In this document: positions 1 through 12,878 of the stretch, piece after piece
How the letters are laid out: each line of letters begins with the position of its first letter
Numbering within the stretch: position 1 is the first letter of the stretch
Assembly (NCBI GenBank): GCA_003260075.1
Contig: QLIY01000102.1
Span: 152,309 to 216,308 of the forward strand
DNA length: 64,000 nucleotides
Reading direction: 5' to 3'
DNA from: Phallusia mammillata
Taxonomy: Eukaryota; Chordata; Ascidiacea; Phlebobranchia; Ascidiidae
Position numbers and translations under genes: made by a program
Notes under the pieces: generated by a model
Databases searched by the model: none
Told to the model about the DNA's origin: nothing
What the model saw: the letters and a program-made list of their open reading frames with translations, nothing else

Positions 1-195
1 CACAACGGGGTTAAATGTCATAATGCATTTCGGTTTGTCGCCTATAAAGAACGTTTTCAAACAAGTTACACGCTATTTTGAGATGCCGAAGCGTTTTTTT
101 TTTTAATTTGTGATTTATTAAACTCGTTTGCGCGAATCATGAAGTTGTCGCGGACTCCTGAAAACGCTTTGCGGGGCCCCGGTTGAGAACCACTG
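1..195. mobile_element. Right end of a hAT-like element (left part outside window)
   Basis: The segment ends in GGTTGAGAACCACTG at 181-195. This is the inverse of the CAGTGGTTCTCAACC terminus typical of many non-autonomous hAT elements. The other terminus would lie left of the window, so no target duplication can be checked. Confidence 0.45.
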
Positions 196-2669
196 CTGTA
201 ATTATTGTCAATTAATTTTCTACGTTAGGCTTCTGTTTAGTTGACTACATGAGGCTTAGCTTGTCTCACTATCCTTGAAACAAAAAGCACATATTTTAGG
301 GGTCGCCAACCACTCTAAGAGTCATTCGGACCAATTTTACATGGTAAAAAAACACTGGGGGCCACAAAGACCTTTAAAAATTCGAATAAAATGCCACTGT
401 AAAAAGGTTTTTATGTCTGACGACATTCGACTTCTTGTTGTTAGTTAGTTCCTTGCATATTAGATACACTTGGCAAACCATTTTCGTCAGCAGGAAAAAC
501 AAATGAAACTTTCTACGTAGCATTGAATGCTGTGTTTTCTTCAGATTCAGACGCGATTTTTGTGTATTTAACGCATTTTGTTAGAGAACACACACTGCTG
601 CAAAACGAAACACGAACCGTGTGCGTTAACCAGCGCGCCGCCAGTTTACCTCTTTACGCTTCATGGTGTAAATACGCATTTTTTTTCTTAAATTCCGGAC
701 TTTTAGGTACAATTTAACATTTCTCCCTGACGCAGATTTAAACACTAAATTCCCTGACATGTCAGGAAAAATCCTGACGTGTGGCAACCCTATTTTACTT
801 CATGTTTAACAATAGATATGCTTAAATGTTATCCTTTAATTTTTCCCGTTTAGTCCATACGGAACGATCGAAATATCGTTATTTTTTATTCCGTCATTTC
901 GCCCTGGCATTTTAACATGAAAAAGATGCTTGAAATTTCGTCTCGTTGCACCACAATAATTTAAAAGTTCCGACGAGGTTATCTTCTGCTATGATGACAA
1001 AAGGTTCTATGTGACGGAATAACCATCCGACAATGTTTTTTCTGTGTTGCAACTTCCTTTCTTTGCTTGATTCGGCCTTCCATTTTTGATGCAAATATTC
1101 TCCTTCGACAAAAGGCAATTAAAACCGTTAACCTTATTTATACAGTATTGTATTTCAGCTGAAAACAACTAAGCGGGTAAATATCCATCTATGCCAGGGG
1201 TGCAAAACCTTTTCGCTGTGACGGCCTCATCACATATCCTTATTTTACCAACGGTCGCCCAGCGTGCCCATGTTTATCGTTGTATATCAAGGATGTAAAG
1301 ATGTAGGATTTGTCTGATAATGTCCCACCTACTGGTACCTAAAATTGCAGATCGATTTTTACTTTATCCATTGATCTTTAGCTGAAAGATTTGGCAATCT
1401 GTCTCGACTGTCTGTGACGTTTCTTTCTGTTTTGTTACGTTGTTTGTTGGCTTGTTTATTTAATTGTATGCACATAATAGACCTACAATAAGTCTGGCGC
1501 ACATGGCTACTAGGTCGACATTATATAACTTGAATTTAGAGTACAAATAAAGCTATCTGAACAAAATGCTTTTTCAGACACTATCAAAAGACTGTGTGTT
1601 GATCCGGTCCATGGGACATATGTTGTTGACCCCTAGCTTACCCAAACTCAGTTCGTTGTTTATAAAAATATAGATATATATGGCTTGTTTATGAAAAATT
1701 GCACAATTTTCTGAACAAAATTCCGGATTGTCTTGTTAACCCTAACAGAAACTAAAACTGCAACACAAAGAACACTGTCTGTCATGAACCTGTACACTAC
1801 CACAAAAAACGTTCTATGCTTCAATGTATTGAAATTGTACCAAAATATGCAATACAAGTATGGCAGTATTACAGCACCAATCCAGGCACTTGAGCACCTC
1901 CATACCAGAATTCCACGCTTATCCTTGTCGCATTCATTCACCACCGATCAGCTGAAAATCTCGCGTCCACCGCTTGTGGTACATCATAGGTGTAAAAGCG
2001 TAAAGAGAACATGGGAAGAAACGCAAGTGAACTTGGCAAAGCAGCAGTGTACGTCATTATAAAAACGCCTGTGGTTTTGTCCGTTGCAATAAAAGCAAAT
2101 TAAACACTCGCCAATGTTGCTTATCAAGATTAGGACTGTTTCGGAAAGCAGTTCGAATTATTGTGGTCAACGCGAGTAAGTTGATTTGCACAAATGATAT
2201 TCAAGGCGAAAATAAGAAGCAGTACCAAGACGAAACGAATAGTGTGTGTGTGTCGTTAGCAGTGGTTTATATGCATGTTGAGCGTCCATTAAAGTTATCC
2301 ACCGTTAATTTATCAGAGCACTAATGCGAGGAGATGAAAAGTGGATTCGTTTCGGAGAATGACAAAGGTCAGCACAAAAAGCGGTCGCGAGGTCGTCGCG
2401 TAAGTTGAAAAGGTCACTAGAAAAATAGATGGGCCAATCTGGTTCAACCCAGGTATCACAGTGCTTGGTGGTCTGATGTACGGAGGTTTGTTGCAACAAT
2501 CACTTGCTGTATATGCTACTACCGATCAGATGTCCTCCAAGTTGATCAAATCTTTTTCAGGCTGAAATCAGGATTTTTTGTGTGTTACAAATTTACGAAA
2601 ACATTCGGGTACACTTGAGTGTTTAAAAAATCTCTCACATACTGTGAAAAATATAAAAGCCCAGGCCTA
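196..2669. other. Gene-free interval downstream of the RalGPS gene
   Basis: I see no convincing exon, RNA gene or complete mobile element here. The open frames are short, lack splice context and show no recognisable family. Two single hAT-like starts are visible (TAGGGGTCGCCAACC near 297 and CAGGGGTGCAAAACC near 1194), but I found no matching right ends. Confidence 0.5.
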
Positions 2670-5600
2670 TTAAAATGGATATCTTGAGCCCCTGGTTACC
2701 TGAGGGTAGCCTTTGACGGCCTCCTTTAAATTTGAGATCCAAACTCGCGTCACATCTCTGGAGTCGCATTGAAACCTGTACATGTTTCCGCTATCGGGGT
2801 TGGAGAGCTGAAAGCTGTTGGTGTCGTGCGTTTCCAGCAGCATCCAATTTTTGATAGACACCGCTTTTGTTGGGCGGGCTTTAAACTGTGCCACAAAAAA
2901 ATGTTTTGATTGCAGAGAAAAACTAGAAACAAGTATTGATTATGGACTTTACACTATAGATTGCGTTTTTTGGGGGGTAAATTCTGAAAACATATTTTTT
3001 ACGTTTTTGGCCTGTGGATTACCCTTTTGATAAACCTCGGTCAAAAGTTACAGAGTTACCTTCCTAAAAACGGCCCATAAAAACCATTTAACAAAAACTG
3101 ATGCAGAATTTAATAATCCGTGCATAAAGGTGGCCCAAAGGTTACACAAAGGTGTTAATCGGCCCCACAATTTCGATCAAATATACGTACATTATGTCTC
3201 TCCTGAGCACGAAGGCTCTTCGCTGAATAATACACGAGCTGGGTTCCACATAAACAAACCCAGTACTTCGTCCACGGTGACATCTGAAAATTAAAACGAT
3301 TTATTATCGACGCCTTGGGAAGAAATTGATTTCTTGAGTTTTAACTTACTGCGGGTTTTCTTCCGTGTTTGGCTACACATTTCCTCCGTAACACTCCCTC
3401 AAAATTGCAGGTCTGAAATTCCATTGACATGTCGGAAGGTCTGCCAAAGGTGAATGCCAGTCAGTGAAAAGATGTTATTAAGCATTCTACCACATTTCGG
3501 CAACATTTTTAGCACCATAAATTACGGCCGGGTAAAACGTTTTGTTGCCCGCAATTGAGCTGAAATAATACCAAAAATTACATTTGACACAGCCGTACTA
3601 TTCTTATTTGGGCCAGAACAGGCGACTGACTCTATAGTACAGGGGTGGCCAACCCGCGGCTCTTCGCCTGATTTTATGCGGCTCTTACGTCGTTGTCGAA
3701 GTTTGGGGGCACTGTGTATATTTTGGTTAGTATGTAGCGATATGGTACAAAAATCGTTAAATGTAAAGTAAAGCTTTAACAATTTTGCTTTTAAACAAAC
3801 TTATTATCGGTATGGCCACAGACCATGCCTTAAAACCGCAACCTTATGTGGCAATAATGCCTTGATTATGATGGCATATATTCAATTGTTGAACAATGAA
3901 TGCTTGCTCATTGTTGCGTACAATGCAAATGAGACACAAAGCAACAGCATTATTTACAACAAATGCGTTCCAAAATAAATAATGCTTCAATCCGTTGTTT
4001 TTCAGGTTATGACGAACGTTATATTTTATGGGCAGTTTCTCTTCGGTTTGAATTGAGCGATTGTTGGTGGTGAATGCATTAGTGACGTCGCAATGAATTT
4101 AGTTTCGCCACTTGGCATTTTTGTAAAACTCGGCGCCTAAGTTTAGGGCGCATGCGCGTTAGATGAAAATACGCAAAGTTTCTCAGCAGGGAAGATCTTT
4201 TGAGTAAACAATTTTTGTTAAGTTAGCCTTTAAAATGGGAGAGAAATAAGGTCTTAGTAATTCATCAGACATAAATCTCACCGCACGTTATTGATAGAAT
4301 GAGAAAAAAGCGCATATTTTAATTCATATGTTTTTGCTTGTGGGTGTTGTTGAAATGGGAGTTTTGTGTGAATAACAGTGCAAACCATTTATTGTTGAAA
4401 ATTACTGGCACGCGGTCTGTACAAGTCAAATTGTGTCGTTAATATGTTGGTGTGCGACATTTAGAATAAATCTGGCTAAGTACAGGTCTCTGTGTGTGAG
4501 GAAGGGACGAGGCAACGAACATGTGTGCCCGTGTGCATAATGTGGCTCTTTGTGGAAACACAGTAAAGAATGTGGCTCTTAGGCTTTGACCGGTTGGCCA
4601 CCCCTGCTATAGTATATCTAACAAAGTAGCAACTATCTAACCGTCTGTGCAGGAAACTTGCTCTGTCGTTGTTCTTTTCCAGCATTGTGCAGCCTCCGTA
4701 CTCTGTGTGCTTGACCACCTGTTGTCTGCCTTTCGGACCAAACGAAACTGACTGCGAACTTTGAGAGAGCTTCGGCGAAACGAAATATTGTCGAAAATAT
4801 TTGTTCTCGTCCACCGGGTTTCTAGGCTGAAACATCGCTTCGTCTGACTTCAATTGCCTCGAGAAAACCTCTACTGAATCTGTTTCTACTCCCGACAGTA
4901 AATGAGCGGTCTCACTATCAATGTTTTCGACTCGACTCCGCTGAGAGTCGTCTTTGAATTCCTCCCACGATGAGGTGGGAATATCAGTTGAGCTCGTCGA
5001 GAGTCTGCGACTTTCTGTAGCTTCGTGTATTGTGTGACAGTGACTAGCTGCCACGCACTTTCTCATCGGTATAGTCTTACTTTTATTGCTGAAAACTCGC
5101 ATGGCCCGAAACCTAAACTTGCCACGGTTGCCGTAGTAGTGCCTGCACCAAGCCGTGTTCCAACCAAACCTAAACTTGCATAAGTTAGTACTTGACTAAA
5201 GGGATGGTTGACAAATTTTGTATGTTTATATATGAATGAAAAGCGTGTTTTTAAAAACCTTATTGCAAGCCTATTTTACAGTCACAAAAAGTGTTAAAAC
5301 ATAGAATATCTTGGGTGTTGAGCTTTGTAGATAAGTTTACCTTTCGCTTGACCATGACATATCGTCATGTTCGCTGAACTCGGAACCGGAATTAGACCGA
5401 CTACTTCCGATCGAGCTGTTGTTTCCACCTGTCACCGACATCCGAGTATTGGACGATGACGATGAGGCGAGTGATGACGGCATTGCGATGATGCTGTCAT
5501 CAAGTAGTGACGTAGTAACCGACATGGGCGTCGTTGCGGGAAGAGGCGCCCTTGGAAGACTTCCACTGCGAGAAACAATCAAGAAACAATGCGATAAAAC

Positions 5601-8600
5601 TGGAAATTGTGTATTAACATAAAGTTCCGCCCGCCTCTTCGGTTTCGTTTGGCAGAACAGGTACATATCTGTAGTTGTTTTGAAATATACCTCTGTAAGT
5701 AATGCGTTATTACTATACAATTTTTCCTAAAATCCTGACAAAATTAGATTAATCAGTGTTAAGTTTATAGAGCTTTTCTGGCAATTGTAGTTTTATTCCG
5801 ACGTTTCGGCGACCAATACAGGCCACCNGTATATCTAACAAAGTAGCAACTATCTAACCGTCTGTGCAGGAAACTTGCTCTGTCGTTGTTCTTTTCCAGC
5901 ATTGTGCAGCCTCCGTACTCTGTGTGCTTGACCACCTGTTGTCTGCCTTTCGGACCAAACGAAACTGACTGCGAACTTTGAGAGAGCTTCGGCGAAACGA
6001 AATATTGTCGAAAATATTTGTTCTCGTCCACCGGGTTTCTAGGCTGAAACATCGCTTCGTCTGACTTCAATTGCCTCGAGAAAACCTCTACTGAATCTGT
6101 TTCTACTCCCGACAGTAAATGAGCGGTCTCACTATCAATGTTTTCGACTCGACTCCGCTGAGAGTCGTCTTTGAATGCCTCCCACGATGAGGTGGGAATA
6201 TCAGTTGAGCTCGTCGAGAGTCTGCGACTTTCTGTAGCTTCGTGTATTGTGTGACAGTGACTAGCTGCCACGCACTTTCTCATCGGTATAGTCTTACTTT
6301 TATTGCTGAAAACTCGCATGGCCCGAAACCTAAACTTGCCACGGTTGCCGTAGTAGTGCCTGCACCAAGCCGTGTTCCAACCAAACCTAAACTTGCATAA
6401 GTTAGTACTTGACTAAAGGGATGGTTGACAAATTTTGTATGTTTATATATGAATGAAAAGCGTGTTTTTAAAAACCTTATTGCAAGCCTATTTTACAGTC
6501 ACAAAAAGTGTTAAAACATAGAATATCTTGGGTGTTGAGCTTTGTAGATAAGTTTGGGGGGGGGGGTTACTACTTGACTAAAGGGATGGTTGATAAATTT
6601 TGTATGTTTATGTATGAATGAAAAGCGTGTTTTTAAAAACCTTATGGCAAGCCTATTTTACAGTCACAAAACGTGTTAAAACATAGAATATCTTGGGTGT
6701 TGAGCTTTGTAGATAAGTTTACCTTTCGCTTGACCATGACATATCGTCATGTTCGCTGAACTCGGAACCGGAATTAGACCGACTACTTCCGATCGAGCTG
6801 TTGTTTCCACCTGTCACCGACATCCGAGTATTGGACGACGACGATGAGGCGAGTGATGACGGCATTGCGATGATGCTGTCATCAAGTAGTGACGTAGTAA
6901 CCGACATGGGCGTCGTTGCAGGAAGTGGCGCCCTAGGAAGACTTCCACTGCGAAAAACAATTAAGAAACAATGCGATAAAACTGGAAGTTGTGTATTAAC
7001 ATAAAGTTCCGCCCGCCTCTTCCAGGTCGTTTGGCAGAACAGGTACATATCTGTAGTTGTTTTGAAATATACCTATGTAATTAATCCGTTATTACTATAT
7101 AATTTTTCCTAAAATCCTGACAAAATTAGATTAAACAGTGTTAAGTTTATAGAGCTCTCCTGGCAATTGTAGTTTTATTCCGACGTTTCGGCGACCAATA
7201 CAGGCCACCTTCATAGATTGTCTTCGAGTTTTGACTAAAACAGTATTTAGTACCCACTGGTCACCAATATACAGTATCTTTTGCACCACTTGTTAGACCA
7301 TACAATGAAATTCATATGTACAGCTTGCTAGCTCTGAACGTTTACACACTGCACCTTAATAGGTTTTCGGTTAGAAAAAGCTTAAAACAAAGTTCATCTT
7401 GATGCTCAACTGAGCTAACATGCAGCAAACAGCACGTGGACAAAACATACGGACAGAGCACAAGGCAGTCAAATGATAAACATAACAAACCTGCTATGAA
7501 CCCTGGGGGGTGTATAACGGGTGGGGGATATGTACCATACTGTACCATCTCTTTCTTTCGATCTGCCATAGATTGTGCGTCTGTTGTCACCACAACGAAA
7601 TAATTGAAAATAAAATGAAAACAAAACATGCGTTGGTTTTTCACTTGTTTAGAACCAAATAATTTAATATTGGTGTAAACGAATTACTTTTTCAAGTTTA
7701 ATTTTTTTTGCACTGATTATTAAAACGTTGAGTACTGAAACATACAAGCTGATAACGAATTAAACAGTGGATAACAAAACAACAACCAAAAACACAGGCA
7801 AATCAATCATGCAAATTTGAAAATAGAACTTAAAACCTTATTTAAAATCAAGTAACAAAATCGTGAGAAAACAGAAAACTCAAGTAAAAGAAAATAATTC
7901 CAGGGTCATGCAGTAAAGGCATACACGTAACTCAAAAAATCAATTATTCCGTTTACAGTGGTAGTAAATTTTGGGGGTCTTTCAATTTGTAAATAGATCT
8001 GTTTCAAACATTCTTTCCCAAGTTACGGCACACACCTCATGTTGTCAGTAAAAACGCGACACTGGCACTCCAATAAAGATATGGTACAGTATAGGTTGGT
8101 TAGGTATAGGTAACAGAGTAAGCATGCGGTTTCCTACGACAAGGTTAGCACATTAGCACCCCACCAGCGACTCAAGCCGCCAAGAAGCTAAATAATTAGT
8201 CCTCTATCAAGCATCAGGCTTAGTTGACACACTACACACCTTTTGTGAATTTTGGAATTCTCAGACTTGGGTCGTGAAGCGGAACCACTGGAAAACGCGA
8301 ACTCTTTTCCTAAACTGCGTGATTTTCGGTGTCCGGGTACGAACCGCTGTTGGGCCGGTGGCGTCTGACACACGTGACGATTGAGCACGTGATCAACTTT
8401 GTGCGGGGTTTTTCCTGAAAAATATATTCGTTTAAGTTAAAAGTGCTTTTAAAGAATCTTTAAATGTGTACAAATAGTTTGATGCAGATTGTTTTTGCGA
8501 CGGACAAGCCTGCAACGTGCGTTAAAAATGCCCATTTTTCATTTACAGTTTACTTCGAAATAAGTAAAGTTGAGTAGAGCGACATAATTTTGACAAAAAC

Positions 8601-11600
8601 CCTAAATTACAAACCTCAAAGTAATTCGTATATAGGCGCTGTAGCTTTCGGGAAAAAAACATTTTTGCAGAAAACACACAAACCTGTTAAAAGGTCGTCT
8701 TTTGTTTTGGCTGTTTTCCTCTCTGGTGTGGCGTGAGCCTGGGTTGGTTCGATTTTTAAAGACAATCTAAGATGACAGACAAAAAGTTGATCAAACAGCC
8801 GTCGATCAAACCAAGTTAATTCATCGTGGAACTTACTTGTAATTGTCTTCCTCGAGGAATTTCTGCAACTCTTCAATGTACTTGACGGAGTTGAGGTAAT
8901 TCTTGATGTGTGGTTGCTCTTGTAGGTGATCTACACATGACAAAACGTGTAATTAAACAGGATTAAAGACAACGTCTGTCACACAAAGTTAGCCGCACAG
9001 CACTTCACCGCGAAATCAGAAACACTACTTCTGGTTATTCTTCGACAATTAAAGAATTTAGCCCATAATCGAGAGTATGGCTTTGCAAGACTAACCATAT
9101 TTTGATTGTTGGAATTCGGAGATAACCCGAAGAATGTTGTTCATTTTGTTTGTTCTCTCATGACTTTCCAGTCCTCCCGTGTCAGGGTGGGCCGAATTGA
9201 TGTACATTACATCAGCTAGATACATTCCTGTGAAGAAGAACATCAATTTACAAAACGTTACTGATTGACTACAACTCGAAAGACCACATACAAAATATTG
9301 GTCCAGAACACTATGCCCCAAAGACGTGCCATTCTTAAGCAAGTGTTCAAACACACATAGTGGGTCGCAAATGCGGTTACAAGATCACGCAAAACAGATA
9401 GCGACTGTTTATAAAGTCATGGGTTCCACGCAATACCAACTACACAAGCTACGCCCAGGAGTTGTACTGGTAGCGAAAAAAGGGCCGCCGACTTTCGGTC
9501 ATTGGTTCGGCGTCAGCAGATCGAAGACGGTCGACCGTGGTGTGTTTTCGTCCATCAACGCGCCGCGAATCCAGGTGCGTCCTTCAACTATTCGACCAGC
9601 GACAGCTATGCAGTCACAGTACGAGTTGTTAGGATGATTAGTAGCTGTATAGGGGCGGGGAATCACTGTGCTCAGGGCGGGGTATTTGCTCAGGCGCAAC
9701 TTAAGATCGACGACGGACAATAGGATGGACACAACACATGATAGCTGCCGTTTTATTGTGGTTGAGGCGAGTACAGCGTTTTGTGAGTCGCCAGTGATGG
9801 TCGCTACGACAGAATACAAATTCACACGGGATTTGTGATCCAGTGAGGACGCGAAACGAAGTAAAATAGAAACTCAACAAGCAGACTTCTCTAGACTAGT
9901 GAGGAGAAAAACTTTTTAAGTATGTGTTAATTTAAATACTGCAACCTCACACCATAGTTAAGTTTGTGTAATGCACAATACTAATTTGACCACGGGTGCA
10001 ATTTAGTAAACTCAGTTTAGGATTACGATTAGTCAAACGCGTTAATCTCAACATTTGGTTGATCTAGCAAAGTGATTCTTACCGCGCTGTTGTTTTTAGT
10101 CAAACACCAACATAGACGCGACGTCTCAACCCTTGACACGCAAAATAAGCAGTGAGTATTTTAAGACGATCTTATTACAAGCACTGGCGGCCGGAAAAGG
10201 CCGGAATTTGCAGTACGGGTCGAGTTTTAAGTGAAAAGGACATTTATAGGATTAAACGTAGGATGCACCTGAGACTGACAGTCCAGAACGACGTGGGGCA
10301 GGGTGAAATTTAATCCTGTTATTGTCAAGATATTGCCAAACCGCAGCCACCCGTGGCTAAGTAAAATCGCACAGGCGCGAAGAATAGTCGCGACACGTCA
10401 ACTGAAACCCAATGCAGGAAGTTAACTATTGATTTAAGTTCGCACAGGATTTTAAAATGCAAGTTAGGCGGTTGCTTTTTACTTTATGCATTGTATGCGG
10501 GTTACTGTGTAAAATCAAAGCAGCAAATACAACCAACAATGGAGCTATCAAAGATCCGATGATCGAGTTGGAAGCATTTGCGGCTCCACGCGAAAATACA
10601 GACACAAGCAGGTCGATAGATTTTGACGTGGAAGCGCTTCAGTCCAGATCTATAGTAGATTCAAATGAAGATTTGATGTCGGCGGCGTCAAAAAAGCGGG
10701 ACGTACATGGCAATGTAGTGACAATTTCAGAAGGAAACCGGCAAAGTTTGCACCGATTTTACGTCGAACGGGGACAGCTGACCGAGACAGGTAATTACGA
10801 ACTCACTCAGACATGCACAGTCAGTTTGGGTTCACGTCGCCTAATATCTGCCCGTCGCATGTAATTAGTTTCGAGGTTAAACAGGCAGTGAATACGACGA
10901 GTTTAACGGTATTGTTGATTTTAAAGAGGGCGACAGCGACTCGGAATGCACGTTCACTTACGTTCTGCCACAGAACCTGCCGCAAGCATCTCGTGTATGC
11001 ATTGCGTCACACACACGAGTGAGAGCGGTTACGAGTAAAACGACCAACGATAACTTGCGGGAAATCTACAATCAAGGTAAGCTTCGATCCACAACAAAAC
11101 ACTAAAACATTTGATTCAAACGTCATAGCAAACAAAAATACTGTAATACGCTTTTGTCTCCTATGACATGAATTCGAACGTGAAACTGAAATGGCTGCGC
11201 CACCCGATAACATATTCTTAACTATTTATTTTTTTCAAGTGATGGTGGCCAAGTCACAAATGGAAACAATGCAGAATGAAATCGTTCGTGAGCGAAACAT
11301 TCCGTCGAGAGAATTTGCCGCACTCAAGCGTGACGTGGGTGAAAGTTGTACGTCATTACCCCTCATGCAAAAGTAAACAAATAAGGTTATCTGCAATGCA
11401 GGTGAATTACCTAAAGCAAGAATCGCGTGTTGGCAACGAGCGAATAGCTCAGCTCCATACACAACTCATGCACGAGATTGTTCACAAGCGCGAAAACCGC
11501 ATCGAGTTCGGCGAGATGGAAAACCAGCTCCTTAACCACACCATCAAATACTACATGCTACGAGTAAGTAATTAGTTAGTTGTAAATATTACTAAAGTTT

Positions 11601-12793
11601 GTAAAGGGCGAATCGCCATTGAGCGGACCACGACATATCGTAAACTACCTTTCCAAAAGGAAACCACATTCTGACCTATCACTTGTTTGGCCGAAAACCA
11701 ACTGTTGTACTCGCTACAACTTATGCGATCGAAATTAATCTCTTCGGTTGAACTTTGACCCCGAAATCCATTAGCACCAGCAGAAATAGACAAAACAACA
11801 TACATCCAGAAAATGACATTTGATGTAATGCGTGAGTTGTGACGTCAAAGCACTTTAATAAGTCAGTCGCGGTTACGACAAGTGTCTTGAAAAAACTAAA
11901 GTGCTACGTGTTTTAATAGAATCCATGGGGTATCGACTTGCTATCAACCGAGTTACTTTCGATAATAGTTAAGTTGACTGTTGCAACGATCATATACTGC
12001 ACCCTTTCGTGACATAAATATACATTAAGTTTGCAAGAGACCTTTGCAAAGTTGTAGCAGAAATACGACTAACAAAAAGTAACAATTTGGTTTGACACAG
12101 ATTTAAGGGTTACCCAATCCCCCACAGCCATTCCAAATAACGGGTTTTCCGCTCAATTTCTAATCTGCTTGATTTACGAGACAGTCGGGTTTCAAATTTC
12201 AAAACATTAACCTAACTACACGTCTTTCAACAGGACCAGCACGGGCGACTGCAGCAGGCACATACCGCATTGCAAGATCAAGTTTCTAGTCTTGAAGATC
12301 AGTTGGCAAGTCTCCGTCGGACAGTGGAGGCATTGACAGAACGAAGTAACGTCGAGGACAGAGTAAGTCAAGCAAAGTACGAATTTTCGGGCGCACTTCT
12401 GCGGTTTAACTTGTTTGACCCGCCTTGGCTAGTGCCAACCCGCGAGCTTTGTGTGGTAAAAATATTACACAAAGTTCCGCCCACAAGTAAGTCATGTCAA
12501 AGACCCGTAAAGTTTCATAACATCTTAAAATCAATGTACCGAATAAAGTCAGCTTAACTTTTGTGCAGAACGTTGCATCTCGTCGGGAAGCGGAGACAAC
12601 GCCGAGAACACTACAAACAGGGAATAGCAAAGAACCAAACATTGTGACACCTGCAGTTGCAACGCCAGCAACGCCAAGGCGACCATCCCGCGCAGGTGAC
12701 AAGTAATATCTATTTTTATAAATTTTCTGTTGCAAAACTGGTAAATTGGCCTTGTTAAAGTGGTTGATGGTCTGAATCATACAATTATCGGTT

Positions 12794-12878
<85 letters not shown>

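Noticed and set aside
297..800. Possible hAT pair TAGGGGTCGCCAACC and TGGCAACCCTA
   Set aside because: The ends match only partly and no 8-bp duplication is present.
9499..9825. 108-codon minus frame in the RalGPS intron
   Set aside because: It has no family resemblance, and the RalGPS phase joins 18589 directly to 9227 without it.
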